A DNA stretch of 35,650 bases, from NCBI GenBank assembly GCA_026984735.1, contig JALSRN010000082.1, positions 1-35,650 on the forward strand, given 5' to 3'. This DNA comes from Sedimenticola sp. Its GTDB lineage: Bacteria > Pseudomonadota > Gammaproteobacteria > Chromatiales > Chromatiaceae. Positions 26,642 to 35,562 of this stretch are shown one piece after another. The notes beneath the pieces are model-generated. The model was given only the letters and a program-made list of their open reading frames with translations. It searched no databases and was not told the DNA's origin. Numbering within the stretch: position 1 is the stretch's first letter; each line of letters begins with the position of its first letter. The position numbers and the translations under genes are program-made.

Positions 26642-28327
26642 ATGAAGTTTCGTTTCCGCCGTTCCAGTCTGCTTTTGCTGATTCTCGGGCTCTTCGCCTT
26701 CGGTGCCGCGGCCGCGGAGAAAGCGCCGCAGAAGCCGCAGGAGAAGACCCCGTCGGTGCCCGCCGCCCTGGAGAGCCCCCGCGCCACCATGGCCACCTTC
26801 CTGCACGCCATGAACGACATCAAGCGGGGCAAACCGGAACGCATCGCCGATGCCGTCTCCACGCTGGATCTCAGCCAAGTGAACCCTCTGGTGCGCAAGG
26901 AGCGCGGAGAGGATCTGGCCTGGATGTTGTTGGAGGTGCTCGATCGCACCCGCGCCGTCGATCTGAAGCGGGTGCCCAACCGCAAAAAGGGACGTCCCTG
27001 GGTCTTCGAGCGCTACCGCAGCGGCGAGGTGCGCATTCGCCGGCTCGACGATGGCCGCTGGTTGTTCGACAGGGAGACGGTGGCGGCGCTGCCGGCCATT
27101 CTCGACGAGGTGGCCAACCGCGAGGCCAAGGTGGGGGGCAAGAGCAACGAACAGTGGCTGCCCTTGCACATCCGCCTGCAGAGGAGGCTTCCGGAGTGGC
27201 TGAAACACCGCACTCTCATCCTTCAGAACTGGCAGTGGCTGGGGCTTTTGCTCATCATCGCCGTGGGGGTGGTGCTCGACAAGCTGGCCCAGGCCTTGGC
27301 CCGGGCCGGCATGCGCCAGTGGCTGCGCCGTTTTCCCGAAGTGAAGAAGCGTATCGCCGACGCCGACCGTCGGCTGCGGCCTTTGGGGCTGGCGCTCATG
27401 GCCTTCGTCTGGTGGGTCGGTATCCTTTTCCTCGGCCTGCCCGAGCCGGTGCTGCTGGTGCTGCTGGTGGCGGTGAAGCTGCTGGCCAGCATCGCCGCCG
27501 TCTGGACCGCGTGGCGCCTGGTGGACGTGATCTCGGCTCTGCTGGCGGAGAAGGCCGCCACCACCGACAACCGGGTGGACGACGTGCTGGTGCCTATGGT
27601 CAGCCGCACCTTGAAGATCTTCATCGCCGTGGGCGGCGTGGTCTTCGTGGCTGACAACCTCAACATCGACGTCACCGGCCTGCTCGCCGGCCTCGGCCTG
27701 GGCGGCTTGGCTTTCGCCCTGGCGGCCACGGATCTGGTGCAGAACTTCTTCGGCTCCATCACGGTGTTGCTCGACCGCACCTTCACCGTGGGCGACTGGA
27801 TCATCGTGGACGACATCGAAGGCACGGTGGAGCACATGGGGTTCCGCAGCACCCGCATCCGCACCTTCTACAACTCGCTGGTGACCATTCCCAACTCGCG
27901 CTTCATCACCGCCGAGGTGGACAACATGGGAGCGCGCCGCTACCGCCGCTACAAGCAGAAGTTCGGCGTCACCTACGACACCCCTCCGGAGAAGATCGAG
28001 GCCTTCTGCGAAGGGCTGCGCGAGATCGTGCGCCAGCATCCCTACATGCGCAAGGACTACTTCCAGATCTGGTTCAACGATCTCGGCGCCAGCGCCCTGG
28101 AGATCCTCATCTACGTCTTCTGGGAGACCCCCGACTGGACCACCGAGCTGCGCGAGCGCCACCGCTTCCTCCTCGACGCCTTGCGTCTGGCCGACGCCCT
28201 GGGCGTGGAGTTCGCCTTTCCCACCCAGACCATCCACCTCTACCAGGAGTCGCCGCCGGACGAGCGGCCGTTGGCGGTGGACCTGGAGCAGGCGCGGCAG
28301 ACGGCGCGACGGATCGTCCAGGGTTGA
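26642..28327 (+). CDS. MscS-type mechanosensitive channel with signal peptide and periplasmic domain
   Basis: Releases solutes on hypo-osmotic shock. It has 561 residues. A signal peptide (1-24, ending AAAA) and a periplasmic domain of about 170 residues come first, then about five membrane helices. The pore helix is Gly/Ala-rich (GLLAGLGLGGLAFALAATDL), followed by the conserved beta domain (FFGSITVLLDRTFTVGDWI, TRIRTFYNSLVTIPNS) and the C-terminal alpha-beta vestibule. The AGGAGG at 26621-26626 lies 15 nt before the ATG, which is unusually far. A GAAA-capped GCGGC/GCCGC hairpin (26573-26586) lies in the leader. Confidence 0.92.
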   Translation: MKFRFRRSSLLLLILGLFAFGAAAAEKAPQKPQEKTPSVPAALESPRATMATFLHAMNDIKRGKPERIADAVSTLDLSQVNPLVRKERGEDLAWMLLEVLDRTRAVDLKRVPNRKKGRPWVFERYRSGEVRIRRLDDGRWLFDRETVAALPAILDEVANREAKVGGKSNEQWLPLHIRLQRRLPEWLKHRTLILQNWQWLGLLLIIAVGVVLDKLAQALARAGMRQWLRRFPEVKKRIADADRRLRPLGLALMAFVWWVGILFLGLPEPVLLVLLVAVKLLASIAAVWTAWRLVDVISALLAEKAATTDNRVDDVLVPMVSRTLKIFIAVGGVVFVADNLNIDVTGLLAGLGLGGLAFALAATDLVQNFFGSITVLLDRTFTVGDWIIVDDIEGTVEHMGFRSTRIRTFYNSLVTIPNSRFITAEVDNMGARRYRRYKQKFGVTYDTPPEKIEAFCEGLREIVRQHPYMRKDYFQIWFNDLGASALEILIYVFWETPDWTTELRERHRFLLDALRLADALGVEFAFPTQTIHLYQESPPDERPLAVDLEQARQTARRIVQG

Positions 28328-28368
28328 GGGAGGAGTTCTTCAAGGCTCGAAAGGGGCGGTGTTGCTGG

Positions 28369-28402
28369 ATTCCGGCCCTCCACCTTCGGCTCCGGCCGGA
28401 AT
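28369..28402. repeat. Palindromic intergenic repeat between two convergent genes
   Basis: ATTCCGGCC (28369-28377) and GGCCGGAAT (28394-28402) form a 9-bp inverted repeat within a TGGATTCCGGC...GCCGGAATGACGA context. That resembles the dispersed palindromic units common between convergent genes in proteobacteria. No T-run follows. The rest of the 214-bp gap shows nothing else clear. Confidence 0.6.
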
Positions 28403-28541
28403 GACGAGCTGGGGTGCTCTCGCCGAGAAAGGATCGGTCGTTCCCGCGCAGTCTCTCTCCGCGCGGCCGGGGAGCGGAAATCTGGAAGAGGCCCTGGAGT
28501 TTCGGCAGTCGATCTTCCGCTGAAACGGCGAACAGGGCCGG

Positions 28542-29267
28542 TCACCCCTTTTCGGAAAAGAGCTTGAGCCACAGCCGCGTGGCGCCCGCCACGGTGGCGG
28601 GCATGGCGGCCAGGTTGACGGCGGGAATCATCATCAACAGGTTGGCCCCGGCGCCGAAGGCCCAGGCGTGGAGGGTATGTTCCTTGAGCCGCTTGCGCTG
28701 TTCGGCGGGGTGGAGATGGTGGTTGGCCATGGGGTAGTCGAGGTATTCCAGGCTCAGGAACCAGAACCCCAGCAACACCCACAGCAGCGAGCCGATGACG
28801 TTCACGCCGGGAATCACCATCAGGATCAGCACCGGGACGGCGCGCTTGGCGAAATACCAGAGCTTGCCCAGCTCGCCGGCGACGGCCGGTCCGATCTCGG
28901 CCATCAGCCCGGTGTCGGAATCGGGCGGGAGGCGGCCGGTGAGCTTCTCCTCCACCCGGGCGGCCAGAATGCCGTTGAAGGGCGAGGCGACGAGGTTGGC
29001 GACGATGGTGAAGCCGTAGAAGGCGAGCAGCAGGTAGGCGGCCACGAAGAGGGGCCACAGCAGCCACTCCAGGTAGTGCCACCAGCTGTCGGCGGGCAGG
29101 GCCCACTGGATGAACTGGGCGAAATAGTGGGCGCCCAGCCAGGCGGTGAACCCGAAGATGAGTACGTTCACCAGCAGCGGCAGGAAGACATAGCGGCGCA
29201 GGCCCGGCGTGAAGAGAAGGCCGAGGCTGCGCAGGGGCAACAGGAAACTGTCGAACAGAGAGATCAT
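28542..29267 (-). CDS. CysZ/EI24-family membrane protein
   Basis: A 241-residue polytopic membrane protein. It has several hydrophobic helices, the EI24 core (VANLVASPFNGILAARVEEKL), and LEYLDYPMANHH near the third helix, typical of CysZ sulfate transporters. A C-terminal GAGANLLMMIPAVNLAAMP hydrophobic segment follows. E. coli CysZ brings in sulfate for cysteine synthesis, and many family members have only this similarity as evidence. It is 4 bp downstream of uppP on the same strand. Confidence 0.85.
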   Translation of the reverse strand: MISLFDSFLLPLRSLGLLFTPGLRRYVFLPLLVNVLIFGFTAWLGAHYFAQFIQWALPADSWWHYLEWLLWPLFVAAYLLLAFYGFTIVANLVASPFNGILAARVEEKLTGRLPPDSDTGLMAEIGPAVAGELGKLWYFAKRAVPVLILMVIPGVNVIGSLLWVLLGFWFLSLEYLDYPMANHHLHPAEQRKRLKEHTLHAWAFGAGANLLMMIPAVNLAAMPATVAGATRLWLKLFSEKG

Positions 29268-29271
29268 CGCA

Positions 29272-30072
29272 TCACCAGAAGAGGTAGAAGAGCACCGCGC
29301 CCAGGGCGAAGCGGTACCAGGCGAAGGGCGCCATGCCCATGCGCTCGATGAATTTCAGGAAGAGATGGACCACCGTCAAGGCGGCGACGAAGGAGAGGAG
29401 CACGCCGAGCCCCAGCGCCGTCCAGTCCACCGGCGCCGGCTCGGTCACCAGATCCTTCCCCACCCAGACCACCGAGGCGAGGATGGTGGGAATGGCCAGC
29501 AGAAAGGAGAATCGGGCGGCGGCCTGGCGCGAATAGCCCAGCATCAGGGCGGCGGTCATGGTGATCCCCGAGCGGGAAGTGCCGGGTATCAGCGCCAGCG
29601 CCTGGGCCACGCCCACGATGAGCGCGTCCCGGAAGCTCATGGCGGCGAGCGGCCGGTGGTGGCGAAAACCCTTGTCGGCCCACAGCAGCGCCGCGCCGAA
29701 GAGAACGGTAGTGGTGGCGATCACCAGGGGCGCCCGCAGCTGGTGTTCCACCAGATCCTTGACCAGTACGCCGATGGCCATCACCGGCAGGGTGGCCAGC
29801 AGAATCTGCCAGCCCAGGCGGCTGTTGGCGGTGGCCCGGCCCGAGGCGGGCAGCGAGGCGAACCAGTCCCGCAGCACCTCCCAGATGGTGTGGCGGAAAT
29901 AGATCAGCACCGCCAGCAGCGTGCCGAGGTGGACCGCCAGATCGAAGGCGAGCCCCTGGTCGGGATAACCCAGCAGCCTGGGCGTGAGGATGAGATGGGC
30001 CGAGCTGGAGATGGGGAGGAACTCGGTGAGCCCCTGGAGCAGGGCCAGGACGGCGATTTGGATCAAGTTCAT
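29272..30072 (-). CDS. uppP: Undecaprenyl-diphosphatase
   Basis: Recycles undecaprenyl diphosphate to the monophosphate carrier needed for peptidoglycan and polysaccharide export. It has 266 residues with multiple membrane helices. Both catalytic motifs are intact: QGLTEFLPISSSAHL near the N terminus and PGTSRSGITMTAAL in the second half. I start at the ATG at 30072 (MNLIQIAVLALLQG). The frame is open for nine more codons to another ATG at 30099, which would add a polar stretch not seen in the family. Confidence 0.95.
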   Translation of the reverse strand: MNLIQIAVLALLQGLTEFLPISSSAHLILTPRLLGYPDQGLAFDLAVHLGTLLAVLIYFRHTIWEVLRDWFASLPASGRATANSRLGWQILLATLPVMAIGVLVKDLVEHQLRAPLVIATTTVLFGAALLWADKGFRHHRPLAAMSFRDALIVGVAQALALIPGTSRSGITMTAALMLGYSRQAAARFSFLLAIPTILASVVWVGKDLVTEPAPVDWTALGLGVLLSFVAALTVVHLFLKFIERMGMAPFAWYRFALGAVLFYLFW

Positions 30073-30117
30073 CGACAAAGAGTTCCCGTTCAGCGGCAAA
30101 GGCGCGATTTTACCGTT

Positions 30118-30801
30118 TCAGGGGTGGAATTGAAAAAAAGCCAGCTCCGGCGGAGGGAAGAGGTTCCCTCTCTCTTCGAGCGGCCGCCAGGCCAGCGCCC
30201 CCAGGCAATCACGCTCCGGCTCCAGCGTGATCGTCTCCAGCCGCTCTTGCCGCTTGCCGAAAAGTCCGGTTCCCACGCATTTCTGCCGGGCTTCCAGCCG
30301 CGTCCAGGCCTCGAAGAACCGGAACAGGCGCAGCTCGCGGGCGCCGTTCGCCACCGCTTGCCGGGTGTCGGGGTCGAACAGCCGCGCGGCGATTCGCTCC
30401 ATGCGCGCCACCGGCCGGATCCGTTCCAGATCCACGCCCACCTCGAAGGTGCGGGAGAGTGCCACCAGTCCCAGCGCTCCCGAATGGCTCAGGTTGAAGT
30501 GCAGGCTTCCACCGACGAGAGCGGGCTTGCCGTCGGGCCCGGTGGTCAGTTCGATGGCGCGGGGGTCCCGCTGGAGGTAGCGGCCGAGCAACAGCCGCAG
30601 AAAGGCGCGCGCGTTGACCCGCCGCCGGCGGGACCTTTCCTCGACCATCCGCGCCAAACGGGTCCGCTCTGCGGGGGAGAGAAGAGAGGGATCGGCAGGG
30701 GGCGCGTCCAGCGGCAGGCGCCAGAGATGGATGGCGCCCGCCGGCAAGGAGGAGGGCGGCGCGCAAGACCACTGTATCGATCTGAGGTATGCTTCGCCCA
30801 A
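30118..30801 (-). CDS. 4'-phosphopantetheinyl transferase, Sfp type
   Basis: Transfers phosphopantetheine from coenzyme A to a carrier-protein serine. It has 227 residues at most. The family motifs are GPDGKPAL, LHFNLSHSG, VGVDLERIR and the helix FFEAWTRLEARQKCVG. In the last motif the usual WxxKEAxxK has Leu where the first Lys is expected, while Glu and the second Lys are kept. No ATG fits the N terminus. The TTG at 30801 gives the longest form, and a TTG about 18 codons in (LPAGAIHLW) is also plausible. It is divergent from recJ with very little space. No polyketide or peptide synthase is in the window, so the target carrier protein is unknown. Confidence 0.88.
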   Translation of the reverse strand: MGEAYLRSIQWSCAPPSSLPAGAIHLWRLPLDAPPADPSLLSPAERTRLARMVEERSRRRRVNARAFLRLLLGRYLQRDPRAIELTTGPDGKPALVGGSLHFNLSHSGALGLVALSRTFEVGVDLERIRPVARMERIAARLFDPDTRQAVANGARELRLFRFFEAWTRLEARQKCVGTGLFGKRQERLETITLEPERDCLGALAWRPLEERGNLFPPPELAFFQFHP

Positions 30802-30821
30802 GCCGAATGCGCCGTCGTTCC

Positions 30822-32537
30822 ATGCAAAAAACCATTATAACCCGCACGCCTGCCTCCGCTTCAGCGGTGTTGGAGGGGGTTCACCCCGTGCTGCGACGGG
30901 TGTTCCAGGCGCGCGGCGTGGCTTCCGCCGAGGAGCTCGAATACGGCCTCGATCGCCTGGAAGCGCCCACGCGGCTAGAGGGGATCGACAAGGCGGCGGC
31001 GCTGGTGGCCGACGCGGTGGAGGAGGGTGGGCGCATCCTGGTGGTGGGCGATTTCGATTGCGACGGCGCCACCGGCAGCGCCCTCATGCTGCTGGCTCTG
31101 CGCGCGCTCGGCGCCGTGGCGGTGGAGTACCTGGTGCCCAACCGCTTCGACTTCGGCTACGGCCTCACCCCCGAAATCGTGGAGATCGCGGCGGAACGCA
31201 ACCCCGACTTGTTGATCACCGTGGACAACGGCGTCTCCAGCGTCGAGGGCGTGGCGCGGGCGCGGGAGCTGGGGATGCGGGTGGTGGTGACCGACCACCA
31301 CCTCCCCGGCGAGGTCTTGCCGCGGGCCGACGCCATGGTCAACCCCAACCTGGTGGCGGACCACCCTCTTTCGGCCACCGCCGGCGTGGGGGTGGCCTTC
31401 TACCTGCTGCTGGCGGTGCGCGCCGAGCTGCGCCGGCGCGGCTGGTTCCGGGAGCGCGCCGAGCCCAAAATGGCGGAGTTCCTTGATCTGGTGGCGCTGG
31501 GCACCGTGGCCGACGTGGTGCCCCTGGAACGCAACAACCGCGTGCTGGTGCATCAGGGACTCAAGCGCATCGCCGCCGGCCGCTGCCGGCCCGGCATCCT
31601 GGCGCTGCTGGAGCTGGCGGGACGCGATTTCCGGCGGGTGCGCGCCGCCGACCTGGGCTTCGTGGTCGGTCCGCGCATCAACGCCGCCGGCCGCCTCGAC
31701 GACATCTCGGTGGGCATCGAGTGTCTGTTGGCCGAGACGCTGGAACAGGCGCGTCCCCTGGCCGCCCTGCTTGACAGCCACAACCGCGAGCGCCGCCGCA
31801 TCGAGGAGGAGATGAAGCGCCAGGCCGAGGCGCATCTGCAAGCCTTGTCCCTCGCCGAGGAGTCGCTGCCCTGGGGCCTCTGTCTGCGCCACCCCGACTG
31901 GCACCAGGGGGTCATCGGCATCCTGGCCTCTCGCGTGAAGGAGCGCTACCTGCGCCCGGTGATCGCTTTCGCGCCCGGTGGCGAGGGGGAACTGAAGGGG
32001 TCGGCGCGCTCCATTCCCGGCTTCCACATTCGTGACGCCCTGGAAGAGGTGGCGGCGCGCCATCCCGGCTTGATCCGCAAGTTCGGCGGCCACGCCATGG
32101 CGGCGGGGCTCACCCTGGAGATGGGCGCCTTCGACGAGTTCGCCCTGCGCTTCGACGAGACGGCCCGGCGCCTTTTGCGGGCCGAGGATCTGCAGCCGGT
32201 GATCCTCTCCGACGGCGAGATCGAGGCCGAGCAGTTGGGGCTGGAGCTGGCTCTGGAGCTCACCAACGCCGGGCCGTGGGGCCAGGGGTTTCCCGAGCCG
32301 TTGTTTCACGGCACCTTCGAGGTGGTGCAGCAGCGGCTGTTGAAGGAGCGCCACTGGAAGCTGGTGGTGCGCCCCGTCGGCGGCGAGCCGATGCTCGACG
32401 CCATCGGCTTCAACCTGGCTGAATCCTTTCCCGAGGCGGTGCCGGAACGGGTGTTGCTCGCCTACCGATTGGAGGCCAACGAGTTTCATGGCAACATCCA
32501 TCCCCAGTTGCAGATCGTGCACATGGAGCCGACGTGA
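30822..32537 (+). CDS. recJ: Single-strand-specific 5'-3' exonuclease RecJ
   Basis: Degrades single-stranded DNA 5' to 3' in RecFOR recombination, mismatch repair and base excision repair. It has 571 residues (E. coli 577). DHH phosphoesterase motifs: VVGDFDCDGATGSAL, the aspartate in TVDNGVSS, and VTDHHLPGEVLP. The DHHA1 part contains LKGSARSIPGFHI and FGGHAMAAGL. I use the ATG at 30822 (MQKTIITRTP). The frame extends to 30789, but the extra residues look non-conserved. The next gene overlaps by 4 bp. Confidence 0.96.
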   Translation: MQKTIITRTPASASAVLEGVHPVLRRVFQARGVASAEELEYGLDRLEAPTRLEGIDKAAALVADAVEEGGRILVVGDFDCDGATGSALMLLALRALGAVAVEYLVPNRFDFGYGLTPEIVEIAAERNPDLLITVDNGVSSVEGVARARELGMRVVVTDHHLPGEVLPRADAMVNPNLVADHPLSATAGVGVAFYLLLAVRAELRRRGWFRERAEPKMAEFLDLVALGTVADVVPLERNNRVLVHQGLKRIAAGRCRPGILALLELAGRDFRRVRAADLGFVVGPRINAAGRLDDISVGIECLLAETLEQARPLAALLDSHNRERRRIEEEMKRQAEAHLQALSLAEESLPWGLCLRHPDWHQGVIGILASRVKERYLRPVIAFAPGGEGELKGSARSIPGFHIRDALEEVAARHPGLIRKFGGHAMAAGLTLEMGAFDEFALRFDETARRLLRAEDLQPVILSDGEIEAEQLGLELALELTNAGPWGQGFPEPLFHGTFEVVQQRLLKERHWKLVVRPVGGEPMLDAIGFNLAESFPEAVPERVLLAYRLEANEFHGNIHPQLQIVHMEPT

Positions 32538-33067
32538 GAGAGGTGGACGAGGAGGGCTTCGCCGTCCGTCCCAACAAGAGCGCCCAGAAGCGCGAGATGG
32601 CGGCCATCCGCAAACTGGTGGTCTCGCTGCTCGAGTGCGGCGAAGGGGAGTGGGCGCGCATGGGGCTGGACGCCGATCTTCAGGAGGGGCTGCGGCTGGC
32701 GCGGGGCATGAAGGCTTCGGGCGCCCGCAACCGGCAGATCAAGTTCCTGGTCCGCCGGCTCCAGCAGAACGGCCTGGAGGCGGCCCGGGCCTGGATGGAA
32801 CGGCGCGATCTCTTGCAGGCGGAGGAGCGGCGCCGGTTCCACCAGGTGGAGCGGTGGCGCGACCGCCTGGTGGAGGAGGGCGACTCGGCGCTGGGGGAGT
32901 TTCTCGACGCCCATCCCGGCGCCGACCGGCAACGGCTCCGCGCCCTGGTGCGCGCCGCGCGCAAGGAGCTTCGGGAGCAAAAGCGCACGGGGGCGGGAAG
33001 AAAGCTCTTCCGGCTGCTGCGCGAAATTTCCTCGGACGGCGCCGGGTCTGCTACATTGAAAGGGTAG
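32534..33067 (+). CDS. darP: Ribosome-associated protein DarP (YjgA, DUF615)
   Basis: A late 50S-subunit assembly factor, 177 residues, all-helical and highly charged. The family pattern is visible: KSAQKREMAAIRKLVVSLL at the N terminus, ARNRQIKFLVRRLQ in the middle, and HPGADRQRLRALVRAARKE near the end. It begins with a GTG overlapping the recJ stop (GTGA). sdhC follows 22 bp later. TACATT at 33052-33057 could be an sdh -10, but no -35 is convincing. Confidence 0.92.
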   Translation: MREVDEEGFAVRPNKSAQKREMAAIRKLVVSLLECGEGEWARMGLDADLQEGLRLARGMKASGARNRQIKFLVRRLQQNGLEAARAWMERRDLLQAEERRRFHQVERWRDRLVEEGDSALGEFLDAHPGADRQRLRALVRAARKELREQKRTGAGRKLFRLLREISSDGAGSATLKG

Positions 33068-33089
33068 CCACTCCAGGTCGATTCCGCGC

Positions 33090-33467
33090 ATGCACGGCTC
33101 CACACGCCCGGTGTTTCTCAATCTGTTGCAGATCCGCCTGCCGGTGGCGGGGGTGCTTTCCATCGCCCACCGCGTCAGCGGCGTGCTCCTCTTTCTGGCG
33201 CTGCCGCTGCTGATCGGCTTGCTGGAACTGGCGCTTTCGGGCGAGGCGGGGTTCGCCCGCGTGGCGGCGCTGCTCCACGGCGTGGGCGGATGGACGGCGC
33301 GCTTCCTGCTCTCCTGGGCGCTGCTGCACCATCTTTTGGCGGGGGTCCGCTACCTGCTCATCGACGCCGACCTGGGCGTGCAGGCGCCGCTCTACCGCCA
33401 GAGCGCCTGGGCGGTGCTGGCCGGCGCGCCTCTGTTGGCGCTGCTGCTGGCCGGAGGGTTGGGATGA
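33090..33467 (+). CDS. sdhC: Succinate dehydrogenase cytochrome b556 subunit
   Basis: One of two membrane anchors of complex II, binding heme b and helping form the quinone site. It has 125 residues with three membrane helices. The N-terminal RPVFLNLLQIRLPVAGVLSIAHRVSG holds the quinone-site Ser and Arg (SIAHRVSG). The heme ligand aligns with the second His of LHHLLAGVRYLLID. The residue usually His in the GIRH motif is Tyr here. It overlaps sdhD (ATGA). Confidence 0.94.
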   Translation: MHGSTRPVFLNLLQIRLPVAGVLSIAHRVSGVLLFLALPLLIGLLELALSGEAGFARVAALLHGVGGWTARFLLSWALLHHLLAGVRYLLIDADLGVQAPLYRQSAWAVLAGAPLLALLLAGGLG

Positions 33468-33802
33468 CGGCTAGACGGCTCGCCGGCTTCCGCGCCTGGC
33501 TGTGGCAGCGCGCCACCGCGGTCTATGTGGGCCTCTTCGCCATCTATCTGCTGGGGCGGCTGGCGACAGCGCCGTTCGAAAGCGCGGCGGGGCTGCGCCG
33601 CTGGCTGAGCGGTACGACGGTGTGGGTGGCGTTCGGACTCTTCGTCGTCGCCGTGCTGCTGCACGCCTGGATCGGGGTGCGCGACGTAATCCTGGACTAC
33701 GTGAAGCCTCCGGCGCTGCGGTTGGCGCTGCTGGCGGCGGTGATGCTCTTCCTGGCCGGCAACGGCCTCTGGCTGGCGGCCATCCTGATGGAGGTGCGAT
33801 GA
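33464..33802 (+). CDS. sdhD: Succinate dehydrogenase membrane anchor subunit
   Basis: The second complex II anchor, 112 residues, three membrane helices. [19 protein letters not shown] contains the second heme-ligand position and the Asp-Tyr pair of the quinone site, matching the E. coli arrangement. The ATG overlaps the end of sdhC, and its stop overlaps the start of sdhA. Confidence 0.94.
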   Translation: MTARRLAGFRAWLWQRATAVYVGLFAIYLLGRLATAPFESAAGLRRWLSGTTVWVAFGLFVVAVLLHAWIGVRDVILDYVKPPALRLALLAAVMLFLAGNGLWLAAILMEVR

Positions 33803-35562
33803 AACCCGGAAGGCGTCATTTCGACGTGCTCATCATCGGCGCCGGCGGCGCCGGGCTCAACGCCGCCGTCCAGCTCGCCGGCACCGGCCTCAAGGTGGCG
33901 GTGGTCTCCAAGGTCTTTCCCACCCGCTCCCACACGGTGGCGGCCCAGGGCGGCGTGAACGCGGCGCTGGGCAACGTGGAGGAGGACCACTGGCACTGGC
34001 ACATGTACGACACCGTGAAGGGTTCCGACTGGCTGGGCGATCAGGACGCCATCGAGTTCATGTGCCGCGAGGCCATTCCCACCGTCTACGAGCTGGAACA
34101 CAACGGGGTGCCTTTCTCCCGGCTGGAGAACGGTCGTATCTACCAGCGTCCCTTCGGCGGCCAGAGCCTCCATTTCGGCAAGGAGCAGGCGGCCCGCACC
34201 TGCGCCGCCGCCGACCGCACCGGTCACGCCATTCTGCACACCCTCTACCAGCAGAATCTGAAGGCGCGCAGCCACTTTTTCACCGAGTATTTCGCCATCG
34301 ACCTGCTGCAGGACGAGGAAGGGGCGGTGACCGGCGCCCTGGTGATGGAGATCGCCACGGGCGAGCCGCTCTTCATCCACGCCCGCGCCACCCTGCTGGC
34401 CACGGGCGGTTGCGGACAAGTGTTCCGCACCACCAGCAACGCCCACATCAACACCGGCGACGGCCTGGCCATGGTGCTGCGCGCCGGCCTGCCGCTGCAG
34501 GACATGGAGTTCTTCCAGTTCCACCCCACTGGCATCGCCGGCCGCGGCATGCTCATCACCGAAGGGGTGCGCGGCGAAGGGGGGTACCTGGTGAACAGCG
34601 AAGGGGAGCGCTTCATGGAGCGCTACGCGCCCCACGCAAAGGATCTCGCCAGCCGCGACGTGGTCTCCCGCGCCATCGTCACCGAAGTGAAGGAGGGGCG
34701 CGGGTGCGGACCGGCGAAAGACCACGTGCTGCTGAAGGTGGACCACCTGGGCGAAGAGGTGGTGGCCGAGCGCCTTCCTGGCATCCGGGAGACCTCTCGC
34801 ATCTTCGCCGGCGTCGATCCCGCCTTCGAGCCCATTCCGGTCTATCCCACCGCCCACTACATGATGGGCGGCATTCCCACCGACCGCTTCGGGCGGGTGG
34901 TGGCCCCGGCGCGCCACGGACCCGAGGAGCCGGTGCCCGGCCTCTACGCGGCCGGGGAGTGCGCCTGCGTCTCGGTGCACGGCGCCAACCGGCTGGGAGG
35001 CAACTCGCTGCTGGACATTCTCGTTTTCGGCCGGCTCTCGGGTCTGCACATGCTCGACTACCTGCGCGAGAATCCCCACGCGCGGCCCACCGATTCCGCC
35101 TCGGAAGAGCGCGCCATGGCCCGGTTTCAGCGCTTCGAGCGCGACGGCGACGGCGTGAGCGTGGCCGAGCTGCGGGCGGAGTTCCGCCGGGTGATGGAGG
35201 AGCACGCCGGGGTCTTCCGCACCGAGGAGATCATGGCCGAGGGGGTGGAGAAGGTGAAGACGATCCGCGACCGCCTCGACGAGGTGCGGCTGCGCGACAC
35301 CAGCCGCGTCTTCAACACTGCCCGGGTGGAGGCCTTCGAGTTGGAGAATCTCATCGACACCGGCATGGCCATCATTCTCTCGGCCCTGGCCCGAAAGGAG
35401 AGCCGTGGCGCCCACTCCCGCCCCGACTACCCCGACCGGGACGACCGCAACTGGATGCGCCACAGCCTCTATTTCCGCGAGGGCGACCGCCTCGACTACA
35501 AACCGGTGCGCACCCGGCCGCTTACCGTGGAGAGCATTCCGCCGAAGGAGAGGGTGTACTGA
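33799..35562 (+). CDS. sdhA: Succinate dehydrogenase flavoprotein subunit
   Basis: Oxidises succinate to fumarate in the TCA cycle and passes electrons to SdhB. It has 587 residues (E. coli 588). FAD-binding motif [17 protein letters not shown]. His45 in [10 protein letters not shown] is the covalent FAD attachment site, at the same residue number as in E. coli. The substrate-binding [21 protein letters not shown] contains the catalytic Arg. [13 protein letters not shown] is also present. The ATG at 33799 overlaps the sdhD stop. The stop overlaps the sdhB start. Confidence 0.97.
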   Translation: MKPGRRHFDVLIIGAGGAGLNAAVQLAGTGLKVAVVSKVFPTRSHTVAAQGGVNAALGNVEEDHWHWHMYDTVKGSDWLGDQDAIEFMCREAIPTVYELEHNGVPFSRLENGRIYQRPFGGQSLHFGKEQAARTCAAADRTGHAILHTLYQQNLKARSHFFTEYFAIDLLQDEEGAVTGALVMEIATGEPLFIHARATLLATGGCGQVFRTTSNAHINTGDGLAMVLRAGLPLQDMEFFQFHPTGIAGRGMLITEGVRGEGGYLVNSEGERFMERYAPHAKDLASRDVVSRAIVTEVKEGRGCGPAKDHVLLKVDHLGEEVVAERLPGIRETSRIFAGVDPAFEPIPVYPTAHYMMGGIPTDRFGRVVAPARHGPEEPVPGLYAAGECACVSVHGANRLGGNSLLDILVFGRLSGLHMLDYLRENPHARPTDSASEERAMARFQRFERDGDGVSVAELRAEFRRVMEEHAGVFRTEEIMAEGVEKVKTIRDRLDEVRLRDTSRVFNTARVEAFELENLIDTGMAIILSALARKESRGAHSRPDYPDRDDRNWMRHSLYFREGDRLDYKPVRTRPLTVESIPPKERVY

